From NCBI GenBank assembly GCA_963555705.1, contig OY743172.1:21141446-21205445 (forward strand): DNA of 64,000 nt, given 5' to 3'. The notes under the pieces were generated by a model, which was not told the origin of the DNA, ran no database searches, and was given only the letters and a program-made list of their open reading frames with translations. Position numbers and translations under genes: made by a program. How positions within the stretch are numbered: position 1 is the stretch's first letter; each line of letters begins with the position of its first letter. Source of the DNA: Ligustrum vulgare. Taxonomy: Eukaryota; Streptophyta; Magnoliopsida; Lamiales; Oleaceae. Positions 1 through 12,865 of this stretch are shown piece after piece.

Positions 1-496
1 CCTAAACAATATTTGAAGCCAATGAGGTAAGTGCTTGAAGGCAACACAAACAAATAGTTTACAAAAAGCAAATTGTGAAATGTAAAGATAAAACTTGTTT
101 ATAAACAATTTTAGCATTTGCACGATGCTCTTTAAATCAAAACTATTTTTTTCCATACTCATAAATTTTTCAAAAATAACTATTCGAAAAATCACATTTT
201 CTTTAAAATGAGCATCGATCAAAGGCATGATTAAGGATGACAATAAAATCCATGACCCGATACCCATTGGAGATTTGACATAAATGGGTTGAGATTACCT
301 AACTAAATGAGTTCGTGGATAGAGTATGAATGTAAATTTTAAAACTCGATATGGGTATGGGTCAGGTGTGAGTTTTACTATAAGACTCATACCTGACCCG
401 TATACCCATTAATTCCTTAAAAAGTTATAAAATTTAAAACAAAAGTGATTGTGTAAAAAAAATAAAAGAACCCAAATATCTATTGACATTGTTAAC
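1..496. other. AT-rich intergenic stretch with a hairpin
   Basis: No gene is seen here. A near-perfect inverted repeat lies at about 351-373 and 385-409: one arm reads ATGGGTATGGGTCAGG and the other reads its complement with one extra base pair and one change. A further related block (GACCCGATACCCATT) is at about 256-270. This looks like a decayed foldback or MITE remnant. Confidence 0.5.
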
Positions 497-794
497 GTTT
501 AAACCAATGTGGACCGGGCATCAATCCGGTCGAGAGACTGGGTCAAGGATTGGAGGGTCAACCCGGAGTAGACTCGGGGTCGACCCGGACATTAATTAAT
601 ATTAAAAAAATATTTTAAAAAATATATATATAAAACCCAGGTCAACCCGGGTCCGGATCGATCGGGACGGCCGGGTTTCCCGGGTTTGACCAAACCAGGT
701 TTTTAATGTGACCCGACCCGATTTTTGGGCCGGGTCGCGGGTTTCCGGGTTGACCCGACCCGGTTCGGCCGGGTTTGATAACATTGGTTTAAAC
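497..794. mobile_element. GC-rich MITE-like element with perfect 14-bp terminal inverted repeats
   Basis: The ends read GTTTAAACCAATGT (497-510) and ACATTGGTTTAAAC (781-794), which are exact reverse complements. The interior is rich in GGGTCGACCCGG-type words in both orientations around an AT-rich centre, so the whole unit can fold on itself. The terminal GTTTAAAC is itself a palindrome, which hides the exact target duplication. Open frames inside (for example 602-784) are by-products of the repeats. The superfamily is unknown. Confidence 0.65.
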
Positions 795-893
795 CTTAAT
801 ATTTTAAACTATTGGCATGGTTAACATTTAAAAAAATTGTTTAAATTCGCTTGTTTAGTTTCAGCCTAGAACTAGAACAAGCTATTTTCCCAA

Positions 894-1061
894 AGAGCCT
901 GTTTGGTAATATGAATTTTTTTGATTTTTGTAGTTTTTTGATAGATGTGTGATTTAGAAATGTTTGAAAAGTAAAAAATGGTGGACTTGACTATGAATGA
1001 AGGGTTGAAATTGAGTTTGAAAAGTTGTGATAAAAATGTTAAGTTTACCAAACAAGCTCTA
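894..1061. mobile_element. small MITE in the CMT3 upstream region
   Basis: The left end reads AGAGCCTGTTTGGTAA and the right end is the reverse complement of AGAGCTTGTTTGGTAA, one mismatch in 16. The element is about 168 bp and non-coding. The GTTTGGTAA-type terminal word recurs in other small elements in this window. It lies about 480 bp before the CMT3 start codon. Confidence 0.6.
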
Positions 1062-1520
1062 AATTCAAGTGAAGGCCAACATTTAACGGATTCAAGTTAA
1101 TTCGGAGCACCTATAACCTTTTTACAACCATAAAAAAATAATAATAAATAACTAAATAATTAGTAATGGATTTTAAATGAGTATTGAAGTATACCGCCTC
1201 CGATCCATCCTCACTCGCCATTCTTAAATGGATAGATGGATAGGGTATGGAGATTGTAAATCTTTATTAAGAAAAGTATAAATTTGATAAATCCAACCTA
1301 TTGCCATCTTTAGGCTTGTGACAAAGAAATAATTTATCCACTCTCATATCCGCAACCAAACAGGCCCAATGCTCCCATCACCGGAATCCAAGCCCCTCTT
1401 AAATCCACTTCACTTCTCCAACAATTCCGCCATCCCGCCTTCTCCCTCCACTTTTCAAAACTTTTGAATTTCTGTGCCCTTAAAAGCCCACACAAGCTCG
1501 TGTGTGGCTGTGCAGCAAAC

Positions 1521-1537
1521 TCTCTCTCTCTCTCTCA
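1521..1537 (+). repeat. CT microsatellite just before the CMT3 start codon
   Basis: A (TC)n run ends eight bases before the ATG at 1545, so it probably lies in the 5' untranslated leader. CT runs in this position are common in plant promoters and leaders. Any regulatory role here is inference. Confidence 0.6.
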
Positions 1538-1544
1538 TACTACA

Positions 1545-4500
1545 ATGTCGAGTAAGAGAAAATCGACCTTGGAAGATGCGGCGGTGGTCGAGGGGGACAA
1601 GAGATTCAGAAAGCAAGCCTCCGACTGGCCAGAGAAGGATGTGGCCCTGGACTTGGATTCGGTGACCGGATCTGGTGGAGTTATTGCTGGAGAAGAGGTC
1701 GTAGGGGAAGTGTTGGAGAATGGGAGCAGCAGTGAGAATACATCGAAACTGCTTGATTCAGATGCGAAGCAAAAAAGTCGGATTGAGGTAGAGGAAGACG
1801 AGGAGGAAAGTGCTTGTCGGTTTGTGGGAGAGCCGATTTCCGATGATGAAGCTCGACAGCGGTGGCCCCATCGATACAAGGCTTCGTCGGTAATTATCCT
1901 CGCACACAGTGACACACACAAAAAACCGTCTTTATGTTAATTAGCATACAGCGTTTACAGTTTTTCTGCATATTGGGTCTAACACGTCTGCCAATGGCTA
2001 TTTGGTAAATAATGCATGTATTTTTTGGTTTTTTACATATCTGTGATTGGCAGGAAGAAGTTATTTCGAAATTTTTTATTTGAGTAAAATATATCGTAGG
2101 AAGTGGATACCTTTCCATTCTTAGTTTTAGCCGTTTAGGGTTTGTGAACTACCAGATTCTACTTTTTCATTTGTGCGGGAGTATGGTTTTTGACCTATTT
2201 TCAGATTAAAAAAAATATTTAGATTGTATTTGATATTGCTTAAAAAGAATTTTTTTTTAAATGAATTATTATTCTCTGGAGAGTGGATGATTGAAAAGTT
2301 CAATATCGTGAGCTTGATTTTTAACGAAAATTTGATGAATACCAAACAATGGCTTAATATGATTTAGCTTCATTTTTGTAACTTAATTATACCAATTTAT
2401 AAATTAATTTACAATCAATGCAATTTTTCAAATAATTTTTTTACCTCACATTTTATTTCAAAAAAAAAAAAAAATCATTTATAAATTCAAAACATTGAGC
2501 TGATCAATAGTATTTTCTCAAATCAAATTATAATTAGCACCTTGCTTTGATTCAAACTATTATTATTTAGCCTCTATTTGGCAACTCATTATAATAGATA
2601 ATAATTACAATTTATAATTTACTCAAAATTTCAAATCACTTTTTAATCATATATATTTTCTCTCTCCAATTTTTAATTACAAATTCTACCTCGAAACTCG
2701 AAATAAATGGCGGGCACTCATTATAATGAGTTGCCAAACAGAGGCTTAGACATTTTTTGGTAGACAAGATTTCAAAATTTAAAATTCGTGTTGGATTTAT
2801 TTGTATTTTCTAGATAAGATATGAGGTTAAAAATTGGAAAAAAAAATGTGAATGATTAAAAAATGGTATGAAAAATTTTATAAATTAAATTAGGTGTCTT
2901 TTTTGTCTTGTAGTGAAATAAATGGCCATTTAATTTGTAACCGAACAGTTACTTACCTAGTAACATAAAAGTAACATTTTTCAAATTTCCTATGTTTTAT
3001 AAGAGTTATTTGTTTATAAATAAAAAAAAAATATGATGTTTTCAAGGTAAAATATATATTTAAAAAGTAGTTTGAGTAAATTTGTATGATTAAAAAATGG
3101 TTTGGTGAAAATGTGTAATTTACGGAGGCTAAAATACATTAGTATAAAATTTCAATACAATTTGAAATTTGAATTGGGATTTTCTAATAAATATTACATC
3201 CCTAGCGTATAAATCTTGGCACAAGCTTAAAGTAATAAAATATTATAAAGTTCTACCATAATTGTAACCCTTCTCGAAATAATGAATTAAACTTTTCAAG
3301 ATTGCTCGAATATTTAACATATTTTGTTCCACAATAAATGTGCAGATCTCGTTAAACTATTTTGGCTCTCTCGCTAATTCATTCATCTCTAAAAAGTGAA
3401 CATCTTCTTGACCGAAAGTGTTAGACCTTACAAAGAACCAGTAATTTTCATTGTTGTGCGGCTTGTGCCATAAAAAACTCCACAAATACTCTAGAAACCA
3501 GTTAATTCCAACCACCCCCCCCCCCCACAAACAATATCTAACCAATTATTCATTTTGATTTTTATTTGATGATCCAATCCAAGCTTCGGTTCATTTTGTG
3601 ATTTTAAGGTTTTTCTAATTTGAGCATTGCATAATTTATCCTTGTCCATCCACTCCCCTTGTGTGTGTAGATGCATTTACAAGTTATTGTTTGCCGGACT
3701 TGTTAGGTAAATACATTTGATTATTCAAGATTCATCCACTAGCCACTACGAGTCTACCATTAATATGGATATGTAACACATGTCAGAGACATCTCAGTAC
3801 ATATTGTACCTAAAATTTCCCTCTACATGCGATTAATTCTCTGTTCCATTGGTCAAACTTCAAATGCGAATAATTTTTGATCTACAAATTCAAATTGTGC
3901 TTCGCTTGTTGCGTAGAACTCTACATTCAATTATCATTTCAATGATAAATTATGGGCTCTATAAAGATATCTGTACTAAAAATTGTGCAATAATTTCTTC
4001 ACGTATTTTGTACATGATTTTTTTGTTTTACTTCAATTTCTTTCGAATTCGATTTTTTCCTAAAATAATCAAAATAAATAAACATTTAAATAATATTTAA
4101 TTCTAAAATACTCACAATTGTCGAAATTTGTGATCAAAATAATCGTGCTTATCATGTACACATGTTCGACATGTGTGTATTCCGGCAGGCATTTAGTGAA
4201 ATAGCCAATTAGGCGTACTAATTGTTTGTCTCTTTTCTACGCTCTATGATATGAAACATGTGAACCAATAAATAAATTTTTTAACGTTCTGGATGAGTAC
4301 AGGAAGTAGTTCGAGCTAGACGCCATTTTACCCAAGCCGAGGTTGATGGGCAACTATTCAGTCTTGAAGATGAGGCTTATGTCAAGGTGAACCCTTATCT
4401 TGGTCTTCCATGGTGTTTTTTGTTTTTCAAATTTAGATTTTCTCATGATGCGTTTGGGCACACTTTTTTCCAGCTTAGCTTTTCCAGTTTTCTTTCTAGT

Positions 4501-7500
4501 CCATGAATACTTGTGTACCGTTTGGTTTATTTTTCCTTGTATCCGTTAATCATGTTTTGGTACAAATAAAAAGAAATATATAACTATTAAATTCCAGCTT
4601 TGCTTTGCCATAATTTGTTCACTACACAATTAAAGACACGTCTAGTAATAGTCTTTTTTAAGGAATTGTGCGATTCCTAGCTGTGCATGTGAAGAGCAAT
4701 TCCCAAATCTATGGTCAAAGACTCAAAGCACGACAACGACACAATAAGTTAGATGATTAAATTACATGATTTCTTGCATGAGGTGATCTGTTTCCCCCCT
4801 CATAAAAGGCAGAATATTTACTAAATTAATTGAAGTTTATTGTGAATTTCAAACTTTGTATACCTTTTCTAGAAAACTTTGACAATTGAATATCAAATCT
4901 TTGCTTTCAGTCGACATTGATCTAGGTAATTTGTTTTATGAACTGTTCACCGTTAAAAAATAGCTGGGATCTTACCTGTGGTAAACTGAAAAATATTCAA
5001 TTACCTTGGCTTCTACATTTTTGTTTTCGGTTGATTGCATTTGTAGTTTTTAATTGCATATCAACCTCTCTAAACTAAGACTATGATAGGGCATTGCATT
5101 AATGCAACCTATGGTATGCAATCTAACACATGGAATAATGCTGTAGGCTGATGAAGGGCAAGATAATTTCATCTGTAAGATTATAGAGATGTTTGAGGCA
5201 GTGGATGGCTCAAATAATTTTACTGCACAATGGTATTATCGGGCCAAAGATACGGTAAGACCTTATAAAAAATTCTAATCATGTTTTGCAATAGCTCTTA
5301 AGTTGTTATGCTGATCTGATGTATAGCTTTTTGTTCTGTTTGTCAGGTTATCAAATGTTGTGATAACTTCATAGATGACAAGCGCGTGTTCTTTTCCGAA
5401 ATAAAGGATGACAACCCTCTGGATTGTCTTGTTAGGAAACTCAGAATTGTAAACCTACCAATAAAAGTAAGTCAGGTTTGCTTTAATAATTCCTCAAACG
5501 GTTCTTCTGTTCTATCAGGATCTAACATAACGAATTTGTTTTCAGGCTGGATCGGACATAAAGGAAGAAGTAAGGTCAAAGTGTGACTATTACTATGATC
5601 AAATGTACTTGCTTCCATATACTTCTTTTGTGAGCTTACAATCAGGTTTATATTTCCCTTAAGATATTGAGCAAGTTCTTCCCCCAGTTTTGAATATTAT
5701 CAATTCAACTTAAAGGTTTGGATTATATCTTTGCTAATTTCTTGCAATTTCTCGTTTTCTAGATAATACTGCTGCTAGCAGTGAATCTTGTTCTACCATC
5801 TCAAGTGATGCTGATGTTGCTATTACATCAAGTTCTGGTGAATGTTCTGGAGCAATAGAGCAGGATAGTGAGAAAACACTTCTGGACTTGTACTCTGGAT
5901 GTGGTGCAATGTCTACTGGGCTTTGCCTTGGGGCAAACAGCTGTGGGATTAAGCTTGTTACTGTGAGTTTCACATCTTTGCAGTTTTGATGGATAATCTT
6001 TTATCTTTCTTTTCATTATTAGTTTTGATAATTTATGAAATTAATGGCATAAAGCTCTAATAAATTATGCATTTGTGGTTGTAGAAATGGGCTGTTGATC
6101 TTAACCAGTTTGCATGTGAAAGCCTCAAATTGAATCATCCGCAGACTGAGGTAAAAATAGTTAGAAATGATGTTGCGACTGTACCTTCTTTTGTTATCTT
6201 TTGTTCTTTAATTTGATTTCTGCACACTTAATTTGGTACTTTAGGTCCGAAATGAATCTGCGGAGGATTTCTTAAACTTGTTGAAGGAATGGGAGAAGCT
6301 TTGTGTCTCCCATTTATCGACAGAAACTAGCGGTCAAGTACATGATCACGGGCTTTCCAATTGCATAGAAAATGATGAAAGTGATGACAGTGGGGATGAA
6401 AGTGGATCTGAAATCTTTGAAGTTGCGGAGATATTGTCAATTTGTTATGGGGATCCCAATAAAACTGGAAATTCAGCACTATATTTTAAGGTATCCTGCT
6501 TGTCCAGGTTTTATTTTTTTGGATTGCTATTGGAATCCTCATGCTTATAATGAAAAACAAAAACAAACTGTCTTGGCTCTTTATTCAGTGAGAGCTTGTT
6601 AAGTGATTGCATATCCTCGAGCATTAATATAAATCTGAAAGGATTAATTAATTGCCTTTTTTGGACACTTGCTTAATCACTCTGGTAGCTTTACTAATTG
6701 TGGTATTCTCTCATACCTGGTATTAATAGCTCCTAGGAGTTAGTGGAAAACCTTCATTATTTCTTGTTAATTGATATTTTTTCTTCCCTTTTTCGATTTA
6801 GATTCGTTGGAAAGGTTATGGTCCTGAGGAAGATACGTGGGAGCCTTTAGAAGGTTTGAGGTATAGGTTAAAAACTGTATTTTTGTTACCAGGTTAAAGT
6901 TGGTATTCATAAACATTATTAATCAATTTGATTGGCTTACGGTCAATGCCTGCTTACTAGTGATTGTGAAGAAAAATTGAAGGCATTTGTCTCCACTGGT
7001 TACAAGTCAAAGATTTTGCCTTTGCCGGTAAGCTTTTACTAGTACTAACAACTTGTGAATTCTTTATTGCTCTGAACCATTGTTTATTTTATGCTGATGC
7101 CTCTCAGGGGGCTGTCGATGTTATATGCGGTGGCCCACCATGCCAAGGCATAAGTGGGTTCAACCGTTTCAGAAATAAGGAAAATCCTTTGGACGATGAC
7201 AAAAATAAGCAACTAATTGTTTTCATGGACATTGTGGGCTTTCTCAAGCCAAAATTTGTTTTGATGGAAAATGTTGTTGACATTGTAAAATTTGCGGGCG
7301 GTTTCCTTGGAAGATATGCTATTGGTCGTCTTGTTGGAATGGGTTATCAGGCTAGGATGGGAATGATGGCAGCTGGTGCTTATGGACTCCCACAATTCCG
7401 AATGCGCGTCTTTGTGTGGGGTGCCCTTTCTGCTGAGGTAATACTGTCCTTTTAGTTTCTTTTTCTTACATGCAGGGCCATCATTTTGAATCAATTTTTT

Positions 7501-10500
7501 TGCACTTTCTTTAATTTTCTCATATTTTTTGGGTTTCTTTTCTCGAACAGAAATTACCCCAATACCCATTGCCTACACATAATGTTGTTGTCCGGGGGGT
7601 TATTCCAACAGAGTTTGAGGTAGTGCCTGTTGAATTACTTTTTCTTGTAAAGTTTTAGTGTTGACTGTTGGTTCTAGCTATAAATATCCACTGATGAATG
7701 CAGGCAAACACGGTTGCATACAGTGAAGGCTCAAAAATTGACCTAAAAAGGGAACTTTTTCTTGGTGATGCGATATCTGACCTTCCTCCTGTATGTAAAA
7801 TTCACATTTTTCTCTATTTCATAAAGATAATAAAGTAATTCTATAGTGATATCAGCTTCAATCATTTCAACATAAATCTATCAGGTTGAGAATGATAATT
7901 TACGAGACGAATTACCGTATGGTTCTGAGCCAGAAACAGAATTTCAGAGGTTTATTAGACTACGGCGGAATGGTGAGCACACATTCATTCAATATTAGCA
8001 AAAGGATTACCTTTGTGCTTCTCGTATACAAGAAAATTAGTCTTATGATACAAATTCCTATGGATGTACATTCTTATTTTTGTTTAACATTGCCTAACTC
8101 ACTGTTTAAGCATCCGTTTGGTAAAAGTTTTTTTTTATAAACAAAGAATTTGTTATTTTTAAGGTAAAATATGTGATTTAAAAATTGTTTGGAAAAAGGC
8201 GTGGTGTTAAAAAGTGGCTTGGGGAAATATGTTTTTTATAAATGAGTTACCAAACACACTAAGGGTGCATTTGATTGCGATGTTGAAATTTTGGTGGAAA
8301 GAAAACGAATTCTAAGGAATTAAATTCCTGGAACTTATTTTCCTGCGATTTGGAAGTTTAATGTGTTTGATTGGATTAATTTTCTAGGTGGAAAAAATTG
8401 AAAATTTTATAAGTTTTGTTATTTGATTGACATTATATTTCCATGAAAAATTTGTCAAAATTGAGATGTTTTAATCATTTTTAAAATTTTTTTTCACATG
8501 TACTTGCTAATAATAATACTAATTTTTAGAAAAAATAAGTCAAGGAACAACACAAAAAATGGTCTAATGAGGCGGAAAGTGTTTTCCACATAACATGAAA
8601 AACACTTTCCCACTCCCTTCTCCACTCCCACCTAATACATGGGGATATGTTTTCCACAATTGCATAGAAAATAGCATGGTTTACATGCTCCATAGAAAAC
8701 ATTTTTCAACTTCCATGGAAAATGAAGTGTATCAAACACACTAAGGTTTTATTCACTTGGTTGACTTATTGAGTGTTTGTCAACTGTTTCTTTCTTTCTT
8801 TCTTTCTTTTTTCTTTTTTTGTAATGATTATAATTTATAATTTTCGCAATTTCTTAAACCACTTTTTAATTGCACATATTTTCTCTTTTCAATTTTTAAC
8901 TCCACAGCTGCTTGAGTTGCCGAACGGTTTGTTACATTATGCATTTTAAGGAGTTTTAGAAGAACATTTGGTTAAAAAATAAGGATTTTTAATCTATTAT
9001 TATTATTATTATTTTGTTTACATATAATAATATTTTATTATAGAATGCGTGGTTGGAAATTGGAGTGATAAAAATATCTTAAAATTGTAATGTAGCTTAA
9101 ACAGGGGCAATGTTTTTTTTATTATTAAAAAGCTAATTTAAATTAATGGATTACGTAAATTATTTTAAGCAGACTTTTTTCCCCTTCTAATGATCTGTAA
9201 TGCTTGTATAGATCCTTGTATGTGTATGTTTAGATATTAAGCCCATGTTTGGTCCAAGAAATTTTGGACAATTTTTCCTCCAAATTTATTTTCAACTACA
9301 CATTTTTATGGGACTCATCACTCTCACTTTTTTAACATCTTTTCAATTACACATTCTCCCAAAAACTCAAATTTCTTCCAAAGTATCATAACTAAAAAGG
9401 CTCTAAATCGAGCAGCTCAATTCTACTGCCTCAATTTGAATTTATTTTTTCTTTTAAAAATGTAGAGATGCCTGGCTGCTTGATGTTTAACTCTGAGGCT
9501 TCTGAACATAAATTGTATGATCATCAGCCCTATCTACTAAACCAGGATGATTACCAACGGGTGTGTCGCATTCCTAAGAAAAAGGTAATTTATCTTCTAG
9601 AACCTGGGAGACGTATGCAGTATGCTAAATCGCAAAACATTTCATCTGCCTTTTGGGTGCCAACCAATTTGCCTTCATGGTTTTAGGGTGCAAACTTTAG
9701 GGATTTGCCAGGCGTTAGAGTTCGTGATGATAACAAAGTTGAGTTTGATCCTGATGTAGAGAGAGTAAAGCTGCCTTCTGGGAAGCCTTTGGTAGGTTTT
9801 CTCTGAAATTAGTTTTCTATATACACATAATTTTTGCTGCTGTATATAATATATGTATTTAAAACTGACAGGTTCCTGATTATGCAATGACTTTTGTTCG
9901 TGGAACTTCATCCAAGTACGAAAACCTCTTTCTTTTTTCTATGCATAATTTTAGTGTTTATTCATGGAAAAAGGATATCATGCATGTTTTCAATTCTTGC
10001 AGGCCATTTGGGCGGTTGTGGTGGGATGAGACCGTTCCAACTGTCGTTACCAGGGCTGAACCACATAATCAGGTAACTTGTGCATAGCTTAAACTGTATA
10101 TGTTTGCAAGTTTTTTGTTGTATGACATCATAACCTAACTCTTGTGCTTCAGACGATTATACATCCTGTTCAAGATAGAGTTCTTACAATCCGTGAAAAT
10201 GCTCGTTTACAAGGTTTTCCAGATTATTATAAACTTCTTGGCCCAATAAAAGAAAGGTACGCCCAGTATTTTTTTTTTATTAGACATTTTATGTTCGATG
10301 TTTTTTCGCCAATCATCTGTACATTAATTATTCTTTTCCTTTTTACTCATTTCTGTTATCTTTCCTAAACACTTGTTACTTGTTAGATACATTCAAGTTG
10401 GGAATGCAGTTGCTGTACCAGTAGCTCGAGCATTAGGGTACTCATTGGCATTAGCATTGAAAGGATTATCAGGAGATGAACCTTTATTCACCCTTCCCGA

Positions 10501-10549
10501 GGAATTCCCAAAGATTGCAGATACTACTTCTCCAGAGGTTTATTTGTAA
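1545..10549 (+). CDS. CMT3: chromomethylase 3-type DNA (cytosine-5) methyltransferase, complete 20-exon gene
   Basis: It maintains CHG DNA methylation by reading H3K9 methylation (known for the family). Exons: 1545-1889, 4303-4386, 5147-5254, 5347-5466, 5546-5645, 5763-5962, 6085-6150, 6245-6490, 6802-6860, 6961-7027, 7108-7437, 7551-7619, 7704-7790, 7885-7972, 9466-9584, 9687-9791, 9872-9915, 10003-10072, 10153-10256, 10387-10549. All introns are GT-AG and the joined frame is 857 codons plus stop. Order of domains: acidic N-terminus (1-115), BAH (about 116-255), methyltransferase motif [15 protein letters not shown] (292-305), chromodomain (about 398-442, including [15 protein letters not shown]), motif IV with GGPPCQG (catalytic Cys 477), ENV (519-521), QFRMR (561-565), and [12 protein letters not shown] near 804. 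The chromodomain between motifs I and IV is the chromomethylase hallmark. The length fits CMT3/CMT1, not CMT2 with its long N-terminus. CMT1 is the alternative. No frame break was found. Confidence 0.9.
1890..4302 (+). other. CMT3 intron 1 (2.4 kb)
   Basis: This is the longest intron of the gene. It begins GTAATT and ends ACAG. It holds a 176-bp MITE (2570-2745) and a run of 12 C at 3515-3526. No other coding sequence is supported. Confidence 0.8.
2570..2745. mobile_element. Tourist-like (PIF/Harbinger) MITE in CMT3 intron 1
   Basis: The ends are GCCTCTATTTGGCAACTC and the reverse complement of GCCTCTGTTTGGCAACTC, followed inward by ATTATAAT on both sides. It is flanked by TTA at 2567-2569 and 2746-2748, the 3-bp target duplication typical of PIF/Harbinger. 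It is non-coding. Confidence 0.8.
7973..9465 (+). other. CMT3 intron 14 (1.5 kb), built largely of MITE sequence
   Basis: The intron runs GTGAGC to GTAG between exons 14 and 15, splitting an E codon. Two small elements lie next to each other: about 8108-8262 (CCGTTTGGTAA at the left, GTTACCAAACACAC at the right) and about 8265-8742 (GTGCATTTGATTGCG at the left, GTATCAAACAC at the right). ACTAAGG occurs at both borders of the second one. A TTTC microsatellite (about 8790-8818) and another GTTTGG-ended block (about 9240-9410) follow. Confidence 0.6.
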
Positions 10550-12479
10550 TTGTAACTATTATTATTAATTTATTATGCCTCAATTCTTTGACAAACTCAA
10601 AAGTCAAAACTCGCATTCTGTTGTACTTTTTATCAGTGCCCTATTTATGTAGCTGGATTTTGAGATAATAGATAACGTTAATATTTGAATTATAAATTGC
10701 TACCAGGCAAATAATAGCAGATTTCATTGGTAAATCTGGCTTATTATTCATGTCTAAGTTCATTCCAATACGAAAAATTCCATGTCTTTATTTAAATTAA
10801 ATTTGTGGGTACTAGTTTTACAATGTTGAATGTTAACTACGTAGGTCACATCGTGGTACACAAGATGTAACGGAGGTTTAGGCAGTTTTTTATAATTAGC
10901 AATTAATTATGTAGCTATAATTGTATGAATTTCATTGGGTTAGGGACTGGCAGTGGAAAATTATCTTTCGGCATAGGATTAATGGGGAAAAAAATAATAG
11001 GATTATAGAAAGATTTGTATCCTTCCCAAAATTTTTGTGGGGGTTTCTAAGTCTATTTGGTCGTGTAACGGTGTAAGATGGGGGGCGTTGTACAAGTGTC
11101 CAATGCTACCAACCAGCGACAAAATTGTGGGGGTAATGAAAATAATTTAGAAAGACTGAAAAAGGTTATTGTATAATGAAGCTAGTTGGAATATAACATG
11201 GAAAGGGGTCATAATAAATGATACCTACCTTTGTAGCGTTTATCAACTTCTATTTTTCTGGAAAATTTGAAACTTTACACGATGGTGATTGAGATGGATT
11301 CGCAACATGAAAAATAATTGAGTACGTAGACATAAAGTCATCAGTGCAAAAGTAATGTGTCCACTTTGTTGAAATATATATATATATAGAAGATGGAGAA
11401 ATAAGAGAGGATAAAATGAAAATGATGCAAGATAAAAGAGAAAAATGGATCAAAATGAATCAAAAAGCTTGACCATATAATCGTTTTTCTCACACGATAT
11501 TTGTCTCCTCTACGTAATTGTGGGTGCTTAAAGAATACTTGACAAATGGTTTGTAGGATTAAATCAAGACAACAAAGATAGAAGAAAAACACTTAAATTT
11601 TTTTCTAAGAACACATAAATTCGACTTATTTTGTATATATTTGGACAAAGTTGTCCAAATATAACCTTGTGATCGCAAGGTTATAGCCCTTGTGAGGCAA
11701 GACTTTACCGTTTTACAATCTGCACAACAAAGCGTGCTCCTTGTTATCGCAATTTGTTAAGCCCATGTGATCGCAAGGCATACATTTCCACCTTTCCTTT
11801 TTTTTTTTTTCCAACTATTTCATCAACTTCACAATTCAATTACTTCAACGCTTCTTTAAGCATGAATTATCAACAACCACCCACTGTTTAAAGATCATAT
11901 GTTGAAGTCGATCTAATCAACAATACTTATGCATAAGGCGTAGACATCTTTTGATTTAAATATAGCATAGTAGTGTTATTTTTTACAAAGTATTGTCAAA
12001 GTTTTGGTAGCTAGATGTCTTTGAACCAATTATTTCTTGTGTAGTATTAGTAAGAACACACATATAGATATCACGTGTTCATAGTTCCTCAAATTGTTTA
12101 ACGCTATTATAGCCTTGCGCTCATCCTATTTCTCAAACTTTTAAAGAGAGAAAAACCCCAACTCTCTATTGGGACAACACCGTCTCAAGGTTTAATTAGG
12201 TGAAGTTCTTCCAATATATTTGTTACTATTAGAGATATTTGTCTATTAAACAAAACTTCATTAAGATCTTTAAGATCATCCATCCATTTTAGTAACAATC
12301 AGCACTTTTTATATCAATGATAAAATTATATAATTTTCAATAGTGCTGCAATAATCCACTTAGCGTATGACTTTTTTTATCGTTTGAACTCGTAAATTAT
12401 TGTTCGAATAATAATATGTAGGGTTACTATCATTTGTAGACTTAAATTAGGAGTTTCAATCTCATCCTTCTTGACGTAA
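10550..12479. other. intergenic, AT-rich, probable decayed Copia LTR/3' end
   Basis: This is the 3' flank of CMT3 and then non-coding DNA. At about 11640-12060 there are several GATCGCAAGG and GTTATCGCAA-type words, of the kind seen again around 22060-22150. Because a Copia RNase H relic on the - strand lies directly at 12480-12865, this stretch may be the downstream part and LTR of that dead element. That is an inference from position; no paired LTR was found. Confidence 0.35.
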
Positions 12480-12865
12480 AAACTACTAAATCTCTGTGTT
12501 GAGGTTTAGTTAGAGGATAAGCTAGATTTTCTATTGACCTACCGTAATATAAAGGAATTATTCTTTCTTTAATTAATTTTCGTATGTACTCCTATTGTAG
12601 GCTCATATGTTTAAACTTTCCATTATTCAGTGTATCATGTATGCTTTTGATTGTGTTGCTTTACTATTATATAAAATGGATATAGACGAATGACTTTTTG
12701 TCTCTAATGGAATCTTATAAGGAGATCCTTCAGCCATTCTGTCTCTTTTCCGGTTTCAGCCAATCCCATATACTCAGATTTCATGATTGAATAAGTGATA
12801 CGTGATTGTTTCTTCGACTTTCAAGAAACTGCACCACCTCCTAATGTAAACAACCACCCAAAATT
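12480..12865 (-). pseudogene. Copia retrotransposon RNase H relic
   Basis: Reading the - strand from about 12862 gives FGWLFTLGGGAVS, stop, KSKKQSRITYSIMKSEYMGL and then AETGKETEWLKDLL, the usual Copia RNase H (LGGGAVSWKSKKQ-type) region, followed by a tail with several stops. The tryptophan expected after GGGAVS is a stop codon. Only the C-terminal end of pol remains. No LTR pair can be assigned, so this is an old fragment. Confidence 0.7.

Noticed and set aside
602..784. Arg/Pro-rich ORF on the - strand
   Set aside because: It lies inside a self-complementary GC-rich MITE; the codons follow the GGGTCGACCC words.
1535..1921. 128-codon ORF on the - strand
   Set aside because: It is a shadow of CMT3 exon 1; Ser-rich runs come from the complement of Glu/Asp codons.
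3515..3526. C-run in intron 1 as a possible regulatory motif
   Set aside because: A simple homopolymer with no flanking structure; may vary or be a sequencing weak point.
7213..7569. 118-codon ORF on the - strand
   Set aside because: It is antisense to CMT3 exon 11, whose motif IV and VIII blocks are clearly coding.
1545..10549. CMT2 as the identity of the methyltransferase
   Set aside because: CMT2 proteins have a much longer N-terminus; here only 115 codons precede the BAH exons, and length and exon pattern fit CMT3/CMT1.
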